A stretch of DNA of 64,000 nucleotides. Origin: Crambe crambe. Taxonomy: Eukaryota; Porifera; Demospongiae; Poecilosclerida; Crambeidae. Location of the stretch: positions 5,053,563-5,117,562 of the forward strand of contig OZ004594.1 of assembly GCA_963924555.1 (NCBI GenBank). Direction: 5' to 3'. The notes under the pieces were generated by a model. It did no database searches. It was given only the letters and a program-made list of their open reading frames with translations, and was not told the origin of the DNA. The position numbers and the translations under genes are program-made. Shown in pieces: positions 49,401 to 61,400 of the stretch; positions within the stretch are counted from its first letter, which is position 1; each line of letters begins with the position of its first letter.

Positions 49401-52400
49401 TATGCTATTATCTACCCCAACAAATACAGCAATTGCACTGTAATTGCTTGCTAATGACTTCACTCTCATGTATGCTGACAGTATTGTATGCTTATAAGCT
49501 TTGTTTATTATTATATTCCATTAAAGATTACAAGAAATGGCCAAACACTGTATCTTTGTATGGATAGAGAAGATAAAGAATGACCTTTCAAAATATATTA
49601 AAACTAGTAAACATAAGTTGATGGATAGAAGAGAGGAAATAGAAGGACTAGTAAGAGGTATGGAATATACTAATAACATTATAGCTTGAACAATTAACTC
49701 TCTTTGTACTCTAGGTTCTGAAATAACTATTACAAGTGGACTTACAACAATGGAATCTATATATGAGGTTTACAAAGAAATTATTGATAGCACCATGTCA
49801 CATTCACAAGATAGCAGCTCAACAATAAAGGAAAAATTCAAAGAGAAGTATGAAAAAGATATGAAGGTAGCTGGCCAAGTGAGCTAAAATTTTCGAGTTC
49901 TTAATTGAGTACAATAGTATGGCACAGATAGCCCATTGGAGTACTACTTAGGCTTATTCATTGAAATCGTATATAATATCGAGGTCTACACCAAAAATAC
50001 CCTAGGCATTATACTGGTATGTGTCCTGAATTAGTAGCGCCCTGTGTGTCATGTATTCCCCTAAACCAAGCAGAACACTTTACACTGACATGAATGATTA
50101 AAGCAGCTTGGTGGGAGGCAGTTTATTATTGAAGGCAGCATAGTTTTTGATGTTTGTTCACAGAAACTGCTACAGGTAAAAGTACAGACTAACCCTACAT
50201 GGCCTTTTTATTTAGCATAATTTTTTTTCCCTTCATATATCTAGAACTACACTCCAAAATGCCCCAGGCATATGTACATAGCAGCCCTGTGTGTGCATTT
50301 ATGCACATGCTCCAATTGTAATTGCTTGATTGATTCTACATTGCTTAGTTACAGCTTGTAGGGGTTAGGCTTATATCTAAGTGGATTGTAGGCACTAGAC
50401 ATATCTAAGTGCTTTGTGGTAAGTACTAGTTACAGCATTCTATGCATGCAGCTGCCTGCCACTTACATCACTCAACAGCAAGATTTGAAGCACAAATAAA
50501 TTAGCTACGTAGAGCCTATCAGCTCTCATGCCATAGGAATAGCTACAATGCTTGCTTCTTGCTTACTTGCTGTTAATGTTGGTAATATTGCTATGGTTCT
50601 TGAGTTTGGTGATGGGTACAGCTAAGGTTACTTGACTAACTTGTTGCTGAAAGGGGGGAGTGAAGTAGGGATTTATGTTGGGTGATATGGGTGTGGTTAT
50701 TGAAATTAGGAGGACTAGGAGTGATAGGAATAGTAATTAATGCAGCTAAATTTCTATCCCTACTTCACTGCCTGCACCAGTCATGTCAGATTTGGAAAAA
50801 GTACAGTGGAATTACTGGAGCCATTTTTGAGGATTTTAGAATTAGTCTTGCAGCTTCCACTGCTTGAGCAATCTCAAGTACCTTTTCGTAAGTAAGGTCC
50901 TTCTCTGCCAGGAGACGAGTCTGAATTGTATCGTGGTTCACTCCACAAACAAGTCTATCTGTTGAGCCTGTCCCCATAACTGCAGTAGTCTGGCATAGCA
51001 CCGCCCACCGACTCGAGTACGTGGTCTGGTGACATACAATATAACGAGTTGTGCTGTTTAGCAGGAAACCAGCTAAATCAATGAATGACGTTTAATGACG
51101 TAAAATTACGCAAACACTTGGCGCCTTTTCTTGTAAATTCGCACGCTAAAATTGCACCTGCCAATTAAATTAAGAATAACTATGACAACTATGATGTCAC
51201 TGGCTAATTATAATACCACTTCCTACGACACTTCCTGTTAGTAACGCGTGTGCGCAGTAGAATCCACCGGCACAACTCGTTGTATTGTATGTCACCAGAC
51301 CACCTACTCAAGTCGGTGGGCGGTGCTATGCCAGACTATAACTGCAGTGCTCGGCTAGCTTCCTCAAGGCCGAAACGTATGAGGCAATAGATTCTCCTGG
51401 TGCTCTCATCCTCAAGTTGAACTGGAACCTGGTGACAATGACTGGCGGCTTGGGGTCATAGAACTTCTTCGCTTCAGTGACCAGTTGTCGTAGCCAATCT
51501 CGTCCAAACGCTCAATCGTAAAAGGCTGCTGACTTTGTGAAAGTTGAAGAACCATAGGCAGTAAGCAGGATAGACTTCTTTTTGCTTGCATCAGTGACCC
51601 CATTTGCATCAAAGTAGAACTTCATTCGGAGGACGTACGATGTCCAGTCTTCTTCATCACCAAATGTGGTAACTTAGTGATAGCTAGCACACAGAAGCAG
51701 CAATAGTATTGATAATAAATGACAACTGCAAATACTAACTATTATTACTCTCTCATTACTTGTGCATATGAATTATGAATGAGCTAAAGAAAGTGAATCC
51801 AACCCATTTTAGGTACCTTCACGTGCAGTTGCCTATAAACAATACGGTTTCATTTTCAACATAGATATTTGTAATGTAGTGAAAGTGATAGCTGATTTAT
51901 ATCCTTGCTGAGTTTCAGAGCCCTCTGACCTGTAGCTTAGAAAATACAAACTCTGGAACACAGAAACATGAAAAATACTATTCTTTAAGCCTGTGGCACT
52001 GTAATAAGGGAAAAACATTTTCATGAAATGAAAAAAATGTAGGGATGACCATTGCTTGAAAAGGTAAGGAAACAAGGGTAAGGATGAAGGATGCAAATAG
52101 GATCAATCTTTTTTTTTTGTTCTGCATATCCAGCTACATATACGTCGGGTAGCTTCACAATATTAAATGAGGGATTGTTGGCTGGATATGCAGAACAAAG
52201 ATTGATCCTATTTGCATCTACATTTTTTTCATTTCATGGAAATATTTTCCCCCTACTTGTTCATGGTCTCTTTTTTCTGTCTTTATGGTTTTATGTATGT
52301 ACGCATAAATGTAAGAGTTCATTCTTCTATGTGTATACAGGGACAGAAGTTTCTTGAGATGTTAGTTCTCCGATAGCATAGCAGCCCAATGATAATTTAT

Positions 52401-55400
52401 CAGTGAGTCCAGGCTTGAAGTGTTGAGCTATACTTGGAGGTGGAGGATGCAGATGAATCTGAAATAGAGCCTACTGGTAGATGGATTGGTGAATCTAAAA
52501 TCCCCGAGTTGTAGTTTACAAGCTAGAGCTAGCTATAGAACTAGAGCTAACTTAGCTAGCTGGAGTAATATTATAATATTAAATACATTCGCATTTGTAT
52601 TATCAAAAAAATGGCTTCCAAGTTAGTCAGTACTGTGCTTCATAGTGTCTCCTTTTACATTGACTCTTTTCGAGTACAAAAGATCGTAGCTGGTAGAATT
52701 TGGAGTGGATTTATCCAAAAATTATCTTTAGTGGTTCGAGAGATAGCTATGGTTGTCTAAGAAGAAGAATAGCAACAATAGAGAAGAAGAAGAATCCAGC
52801 GATTTACCTGCTTGCCGTATTTCTGAAACGGTAAGCTCCCTGCTCCTGAAACTTGGTCTGCACTTTATGGTAGAATCATTCACAGTAGCTTTTGTTAAGT
52901 CTAAGTGGGGGAACTAGAATTTCACTTTTGTATTAGTCTATATGCAGCATGCACACACAGCCGTCCACATCATCCCTTCATAGAGAGAGCTACTGCTCTC
53001 TCTCTGATAGTGGTTTTATGTTCAAGATGAACATAAAACCACTAAGTATTAGAGAGTAATATTAAAGTAATGCATACGAGTTTATAAAGAGTACCACACT
53101 TTACCACATTATAGAAATTCCTTTTCTTTTGTAGATATACGTACACTGGTGATCAACAAATCTTTTTTACATGTAAATGACATGTGCATGGCAGAGCCTC
53201 CAACAATACTGATTCCTCAGTATTTTTATCCAAATACATGTAATAGCTACTAAAAAATTTACATTAATTTTATTTACAAAATGGCTGAAAATAATGATAA
53301 ATGGGAGCACTTTTATACTGAAATCAAGGTTGGAGGCACACACATCTATCCCGGTCAGATGGTGTTCCAGCCACTCCTCAGTATAGTCTTTAGATGCTCA
53401 TCCTACATGGTTGTATGTAGTCTGCTCACTTCATCATAGATAGCTAGCTAAATGATCAAACTGAAGAGCTAGCTTAGCTAGCAAAAATGGGAGCCTGAAA
53501 TTAAAGTTCACACTGACAGGTTGGAGGCACTGGCATGGTGAATTAAACTACATACAGCTAATGTACTGGCTATGTAGGATGAGAATCTATACTGAGGAAT
53601 GACTGAAACACCATCTGACCATCTCACCATCTCTAGCTCGCACTTGACTTCTACGTAGCCCCGCCCTTAGAACACATGCACAGCTTCAAAAAAATGGCGA
53701 AAAAAGATTAGCTAGTGTTCTGAGTGCTACCGATATCACTAAATTGTGAAATAGAACTGTAGTCAAAACTAATAGCAAGAGATCAGCCTCTAAGTGCCCC
53801 TCTAACGGATGGCCTGAACAGAATTCTGATGACTATACCCAGTAAGTCAGTGCATCAATCTTATTAAATAGCTAACCAGAAAAAAGGATATCGTTTTTAG
53901 TGAATGAATTTTATATTCTTGAACATTCTTCCCTCTTCTGTGTAGATATAATGATCACTGTAGCCTTCTGAGAACCTATAGAGCATACAGTCTATAGTCA
54001 GCACTACTATACTACATTGGATACATAGCTACGTAGCTGCTCAACATAACACTTAACATGTGGTGCTAATGAACTTTCGAAGTGGCTACAACAAAGCATT
54101 AATTTTGTATCAGTTAACCAATAAAGAATGCAAAGGAATTTTTGTTTAAAGCATATCAATTATTGCAATGTCATGTGGCGTAAGTGATCAATCACCGACC
54201 ACCACACATTCTCAACCACTCTTTATCTATTGTCGATCATCATTATTAATATTGTGAAAAATTAAAATATTCGGAGTTATACGAGTTTACTGGGCGGGTT
54301 CAGTGGTGCCAAGGCTACTGTCTTGAACAAAGATAAGAAAGCTAATCGTCCAGCAAAACTTAAGCAGTGGTCGGAGTGTGCTGGGGCCCATGTGGATGAT
54401 GTGGATGAGTCTGGCGAGGTAATTGCTGACTGGATTCAGTGTGCAGACAGTGTGTGCAAGGTGTGGAGCTAGTGTGGAGCCATGTTGACTGTTTGGAAAA
54501 GCATGCTGCTGGATATGTGTTGTGTGTTCTTTGCTTTAATGTGTCCGGCCAGTTAAGCTTTCTTGTAGTCATTCAAAAAATTTGTCACCGGTCGACTTTG
54601 ATAATACTGTTTTCAATTGGTGGTCAACAATATGGTAGTGGTCGACAATAATACAATTATGATTATATGGATGGTCGACGATGCGTATACTAGCTAGTAT
54701 AGTATAGTCAGGTCGAGTTTATGTACTGCCAGTTGACTTAATGTGTCAGCAGCCTGATGAGGTCAGCTCTTTGCAGTTAGCTGGATCGGATCGCTACTCC
54801 TGCAGTAGTTTCAGACAGTCATACAGCTGCTATTGATCCATCGAGCGACGCTGTACCTGCGAGTAAAAGGAATTAGCGAAGGTTAGTAAATCAGGTGGTC
54901 AAGTATCGATAACTTACGCTGATTATATAATTTTGGCTATGCGAAATGGTCTAGCAAAAGTGGGCATGGTCTCAACTAAAACCCTACCCTTCAATTATAA
55001 TAATTATTATGGAATTAGCTATCCTTACCTCACTCCAGCTATTCCTGTATAGCTAGACCAGGAGGGCTCAACATGATCAAGGGGAGCAACACTGAAATAC
55101 AGATAGTTAACTTAAGTATGATAATATGGGTGTGGTTATTAAAATTTAAAAAATAAGGGCTATGTAACTGAACTTTTTTTTAACCTGCCATCTCTATTTT
55201 TTTTTATTTTGATACTTAGTTGAAATATCAATGAATAAGTATCTGCTGTATTCATCCCTTTTTTTTTTTGTCTTTTGAGTTTGACTTGTCATCCCTACAT
55301 AACTTTCATGTGCTTGCATACTTTTTTCATTTTTCGTTTTGAATTTTCTTTGCTGCATGAGTGATAGCTAGCTAATGCAGTAGCTACTAATCTTTGAAAT

Positions 55401-58357
55401 TGTTGATGGCATGCTCCTGACGCTTCAAGACACTCTTTATATATTTTTAGAATTCAGATCCAAAATCCAAAGTGGTCAGAGAACTGATTATGATGGTGAA
55501 GAAATTTAAAGATAGTTCTATCAATGAAGAAAGGGCTGAAAATTATGATCCTCATGAGTTTGAAAAAGGTACTGTATAGTTCAATATAATATTATTATAA
55601 TTCAGCACTTAACATGCTTTTGCAGATGTAGATGCATTTCTTCGTGAAGTAACAGCAATGTTTGATAGGGAAATTAAAATTTGTTTCCCTGAGATGCTTC
55701 TGACTCGTAGTCACCATTTGACTGCTGTTGACAAGAAAATTTCATGGATGGAAGGATCAATATGTTCTAGAAGTGAACACTATGAATCTGTGAAATCCAA
55801 AGGTACTAACTATTTCACATCATTATGAATTAAATGATAGAGAGTCCTATTTTGGTAGAATTTGAGGATAGTATTCCAGTGTTTGAAGCTCCAAAATTCA
55901 AGGAGGCCAATGACAGGATTCCAGTTCCGTAAGGAATAGCTATATGTAATAGTTAAACCATGCCTACAAGGGCTGTACTGAATATATTGCCTGACGCCTG
56001 AGGGCAAAGGCAATATCCTGTACAGCATGAGGGTGAGGCATGGATTACCCTAACCGCATCCTAGGTAACATGAATAGTACCTCGCTCCTCCCTTGTTGGC
56101 TCAGCCTATTTACTGTATGGCATATAGCTAAGTAGAGCAGTAGCGCAGTACTTTGATCTCAACCACAAGTAGGCTTTAAATATATTTATTATTGTCATTA
56201 CAAGGGTCAACCACATACAGTTAGCTAGAATATTATGGTAAAGGTCATCACATGAATAGCTGTTCAAACCATCTATCTGGCCAGCAAGCTGCTAGTTCAT
56301 GCTGTGAACAATGCCAACCAAAGCCTAGGGAAAAGCAACAAGGTAACAAGCAACAAGGTAGCACAGTTTTATAAGCCACCTTAGTTGTTGGTGATTTTTC
56401 CACACGACTCTCTGCTGTTGGATAGGATTCTCCGTGCACGAAGCTTTCATAGCAAACTAGCTAGCTTTAGTTAGTCTTGCGGGCCAGACTCGATTCTTTC
56501 CTTTTTCTTGGGGGCGGGGGAAAGAAAGAGTCTGGCCAAACTGCATTGGACGTTTCGTTAGTGCCGACTCAGCATCATAGGGGTAGTGTGGGCATTGCGT
56601 TTTGACTATGACGTACCATGACGAAACAGTAACAGCTGGCCAATAAAAATATAACCGCTACTGTGACGTATAGTGACGTTTAAAATTTCCCACGTGATTT
56701 CTGCGCATGTCCGCCATGATTTTTGTGGCATAGTACAAACGAAACGTCCAATGCAGTTTGGCCAGACTCTTTCTTTCCCCCGCCCCCAAGAAAAAGGAAA
56801 GAATCGAGTCTGGCCCATGAGACTAAACTTTAGTGCTATATTTATAAGCTCTAGAACTATCTTGCATGCATGAATTGGGAAAGGGTCGTCGATATAACGC
56901 ATTAGTATGTGACGTCTAATTACATAGCTAGAGGGAAAAAATGGCGTTCCGTGGCCTCATTGAACTACCAGCGTTTGCTGAGCAATGGCTGAGAAAGAGA
57001 AGATGGCATGTAATTTCCGGCTCTTTTATGACAGTAGTAAGTTCTGAGATGGGAAGAATGAAGCTCTAGGGTGCATATAAGAGCATGATAGGCAAGCTTA
57101 ATTGAATTCTACAGTGGTTTGTCAAAGTGCATTGGCTTATCTTAGTTGTTTGTAGGTCTGGTGGACTGATAGGCTTATCTAAGTCAGGGGCGGCTCCATA
57201 GGGGGGGGGGGGGCAAGGTGGAAATCACCCCCCCCCCCAATTGGAGGGCCCCAACACATACATGTATGAAAGTGAGGCTTCCTAAATGCCTCTATTGTAT
57301 GTGATGTAGCTTATCTTTGAAATCTCGCCCCCCCCCCCCCCCCCCCCCGTACCCATCACCAAACTCAAGAACCACAGCAATAATATTATTACAAAATTAC
57401 TATTCCTACTTCACTCCTAGGCCTCCTAATTTCAATAACCACACCCATTTAGGAGGCCTAGGAGTGAAGTAGGAATAGTGATTTTGTAATAATATTATTG
57501 CTGTGGTTCTTGAGTTTGGTGATGGGTACGGGTAAGGGGTTACTTGACTCACTTGTTGCTGAAGGGGGAGTGAAGAGTATAGGGATTTAAGTTGGATGAT
57601 ATAGGCGTGGTTATTGAAATTAGGAGGGCTTGGAGTGATAGGAATGTATGGCTATCCCTACTTCACTTTTTAGCATCTGCAGTGTAAATGCAGTAGCTAC
57701 AGGGCTGTAGGAACTGGTACAGCAGGTACAGCTATAGCCGTACAACATTTGACCGACTACAAACCTTTCATCGAGTCTGACTTCAGTTCTAGTAGCCTTT
57801 TAGCTTGCTAGTAGCTAGCTCGACACCTCTATAATTATACTCAAAAATAACTCACACTGCCACACCCTCAAACTTAGTTGGGCTAGCTATAACATAAGCA
57901 TTTTTGCACGTGCGGCTTCCCTGGCACACGTTAACCCTGTGCACATGTTTCAATATGGCGGGGAATTTTAGCTAGCCTTCCCCATGCTATCGATAGCGCT
58001 GAATCTGTATAGTACAAGTTTAGTCGGAACAAATAGCAAAAGGCATGCCTGTAAGTAGCGCCCGAGCAGATTGCAATGATATCGATGTCAGCTGCAGCCA
58101 GTAAGTCAGTACACTGATCTAATTAATATTATTATGAACAAACTGAACAAAATTCAATTTCAGATGTCGTGTTTTTCTTATGTTAGCGAATGAATTTTAG
58201 ATTTTTGAACATTCCTCTCTCTACTGTGTAGATGTAGTAGCCTTCTGAGAACCTGTAGAATAAGGGTAGCTAGAAGAGTAAGAAGAGTTTTTAGTTTATA
58301 CAGTCCTATGACCTTTGACCTGCCATCCCTACTTAAAGAGTGCTAGCGCACTCTCTG

Positions 58358-58422
<65 letters not shown>

Positions 58423-61400
58423 ATATTTTATACAGGAATATATATATCACTTTATTGGAAAAGATAAAGGAGATGTGTCAGTAAGTTGATCAATTCTGGG
58501 CACACCCAGGCAGGTCTGTAACCAGGGGTGGTTCAGGGGATTTGAATAGTGCGCATACATACGTACACATGCATATTCTGCGCTGTAGTAGACCGAGTAT
58601 GCTACCAACAAGAGATCTAGACTACCCTGAATCAGATTAGTAACTATTTTTTAATCAAACGGCTAACAAAAACTCAACACTGCACACCTCCACATAATTT
58701 TTTATACTTTTTAAGCATTTAATCCACAATAGAATGAAAGGATATCAACATTAACAGAAATATGTCATAGCAGTTACAAGTCAAAAAATCCATAAATCCT
58801 TGTGCTCTAGACCACAAGATCCCGAGGGTTGAAGTACGGGTTACGAAGCCAAATGCATTCTGGTTTACAATGATAGTAAACGCTCTGGGGTGCCTCTGAT
58901 CCATAGGATGTGAACTATTTCCATTCTTGGTGCTTAATGCACAGGTGCTGGGGATTTAGAATATCTGTTATTGCATCTGAAATATTTCCCTTGATAAAAA
59001 TGCAATACATATATGGATTAGTAGGACCTGGCAATGAAAACATGCTTGAATACTGCATCTGGTAGCTTCGTTAAGCAGAATGTGGAGAAAAGTATCCAGA
59101 GGGTGACATTGATTTCTGTCAAGAGTTGCGAGGTGAAGTTTGTCACCTCGAGTCTCTTCCTTCCGCTTACCTGCCTCTTCGTCACGTCTTCGACATTCTT
59201 CCCAGATCTTCTCCTCATATTTAGCCGTCTCTTCCTCACGTCTTCGACGATCTCCTCCGTCTCGTCTTCACGTCGTCGGCGTTCTTCGTGAATCTCCTCC
59301 TTGCATTAAGCATTTTAGCCTGTGTTGTTCAGCTAGCTCTTGGTCACGCTTCTGCCGATCCTCCAGCAGGACTCGCACCATCTGAACCATGTCCATCGAT
59401 CTACTTTCTTCATTCGCCATTGTCTCTGGTGTGTAGCCTCTTCCTGATTGTGTAGTCATCCAATCTCGTAGACTTTCTTTTGCGGGATCCTGACCCAAAC
59501 TAGTCGTCCATGTATCCCACCGCTGCCACCAATTGTAGTAGACCAAGTATGCTACCAACAAGGGATCTAGACTACCCCGAATCAGATTAGTAACTAATCA
59601 AGTGGCTAACAAAACTCAACTCAAAACTCTCTAGCTAGAAAAACTCTTACTTTTAAACAAAACTCAAAAACACTGTAAAACAGGAAAAATCTTGCACACA
59701 AATCACATGTAACTAGCTAACCACACAGATGACAGTATAGCAGAATACAGAACAGGTTTGGACATGCACAAATAATTAAAGAAATAATAATTTTAACTAA
59801 CACTTAAAACACATACCTTAAGGTAAACGGGTACTCATTTTAGCGAATTTTAGCGAATTTGTAATTTTCGCTAATAATAATACCAGCTAAAAATATGCAA
59901 TGAGTTTGACCATGCCCACTCGTTATCTCGCTAGCTAGAGATTTCTTCTTTTTTTTGGAATCTTTATGGCTTTGATTTTTCCAATTTCAAGTTTATTTCT
60001 GATTTTAGGTATTCCCAGCTGACACAGTCACTTTCATGGTTAGTCCTGCCGTCTTGATTCTTCACTAAAGGTGCTCCTTGCATATCTCCCAATCTCTATG
60101 TAAACAATGATGTCATCTAAGTAGGCTCCAGCAAAACACCCTGTTCCCTCCGAAATAGTATACATAGCATCAGAGAGAGCATCCCTCTATGTAGGGATGA
60201 CGCGGACAACTGCACGCGCCGCATATAGACTAATACAAAAGTGAAATTCTAGTTCACCCACTTAGACTTAACAAAAGCTACTGTGAATGATTATCCAGCC
60301 TATTAGAGCCTACTACAAAGTGCAGACCAAGTTTCAGGCTTACCGTTTCAAAAATATGGCAAGCAGGTAAATTGCTGGATTCGTCTTCTTCTCATTCTTA
60401 GACAACCATATCTCGCAAACCACTCAAGCTATAACAAGTATTTCTGGATAAATCCACTCCAAATTTTATGAACTACGATCTTTTCTACTCATCAAAACAA
60501 GTAAGGGAAAAAAATATTTCTGTGAAATGAAAAAAATAATGTAGGGATGACCACAAAAAAGTAAAGAAACAAGGGTAGGAATGAAGGATGGAAATGGAAT
60601 CAATCTTTGTTCTGTATATCCAGCTAACAATCCCTACTTGGGTAGCTTCAGATAATAGCTAGTGCATATATAGTTGGCTGGATATACAGAACAAAGATTG
60701 ATCCATTTCCATCCTTCATCCCTACCCTTGTTTCCTTACTTTTTTGAGCAATGGTCATCCCTACATTTTTTCATTTCACGGAAATATTTTTTCTGTTAAA
60801 ATGTCATACATGCCACCAGTGTTTTACTTGTGTCTTCTATAGTAGGAGAGCAAAGACCTTGTCTTGCTTGGGCCAATCATATCAGAGAATATTTTGGAGG
60901 AATGCTCAACAACACAGAACACCTTCAATGTGCTAGGACTCGAAGTATGAAGAGCAGAAGATAAAGCAGTGTCATTTTACAGTGATTTCTAAAATCGCTG
61001 TTTTCATCTGGTCGTTCATGTCATTTTTTGCTATAATTTTTATACCACACTACTCAATATTGACTGCGCTATAATCCTTTACCTTTAACTGGACATGTTC
61101 AAAAATGGTTTGTCATTTTCCAACCTACAATGTGGCAGACATTTTATAGAATATGCCCTGCCCCCGTGCACGTGAGTCTTGGACCTTGACCTCGCATCTG
61201 ACTGCCCATTGATTCAAAGCGTAAACCCACGGCACTGGTCTGGTTATGAATCAATCCTTGATGCAATACTAATCAAGTACGTACGTATATAAGGTACATG
61301 CATAACACCAGTAAGAATTATGGTCAATGACAATAAATAAAAGCTCCATCAGCGTTTATCCTTCCAGATCAGATTCATTTCGGCTCACAGATGAACTGCA

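Larger units (their letters stand above)
58584..59640 (-). mobile_element. Deletion-derivative LTR retrotransposon
   Basis: Two direct repeats in the same orientation flank a short inside that holds a primer-binding site and a gag fragment but no pol. The element reads on the minus strand. The right LTR probably extends beyond 59,640; its outer border was not found. Most of the inside and one LTR end are deleted. Confidence 0.65.

Noticed and set aside
58436-58480. Candidate GTPase exon (acceptor tatacag, donor GTAAGT)
   Set aside because: It needs phase 0 on both sides, whereas the exons before and after join directly in phase 2; it also sits at the edge of a microsatellite.
59999-60028. 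Mini-exon after a good polypyrimidine tract (VFPADTVTFM)
   Set aside because: Phase 0 on both sides does not fit between the exons at 55,859 and 63,365, and 30 bases is too little to judge.
60850-60925. Candidate exon with ESKDLVLLGPIISENILEEC
   Set aside because: Its 3' part is a dispersed repeat and its phases do not fit the gene model.
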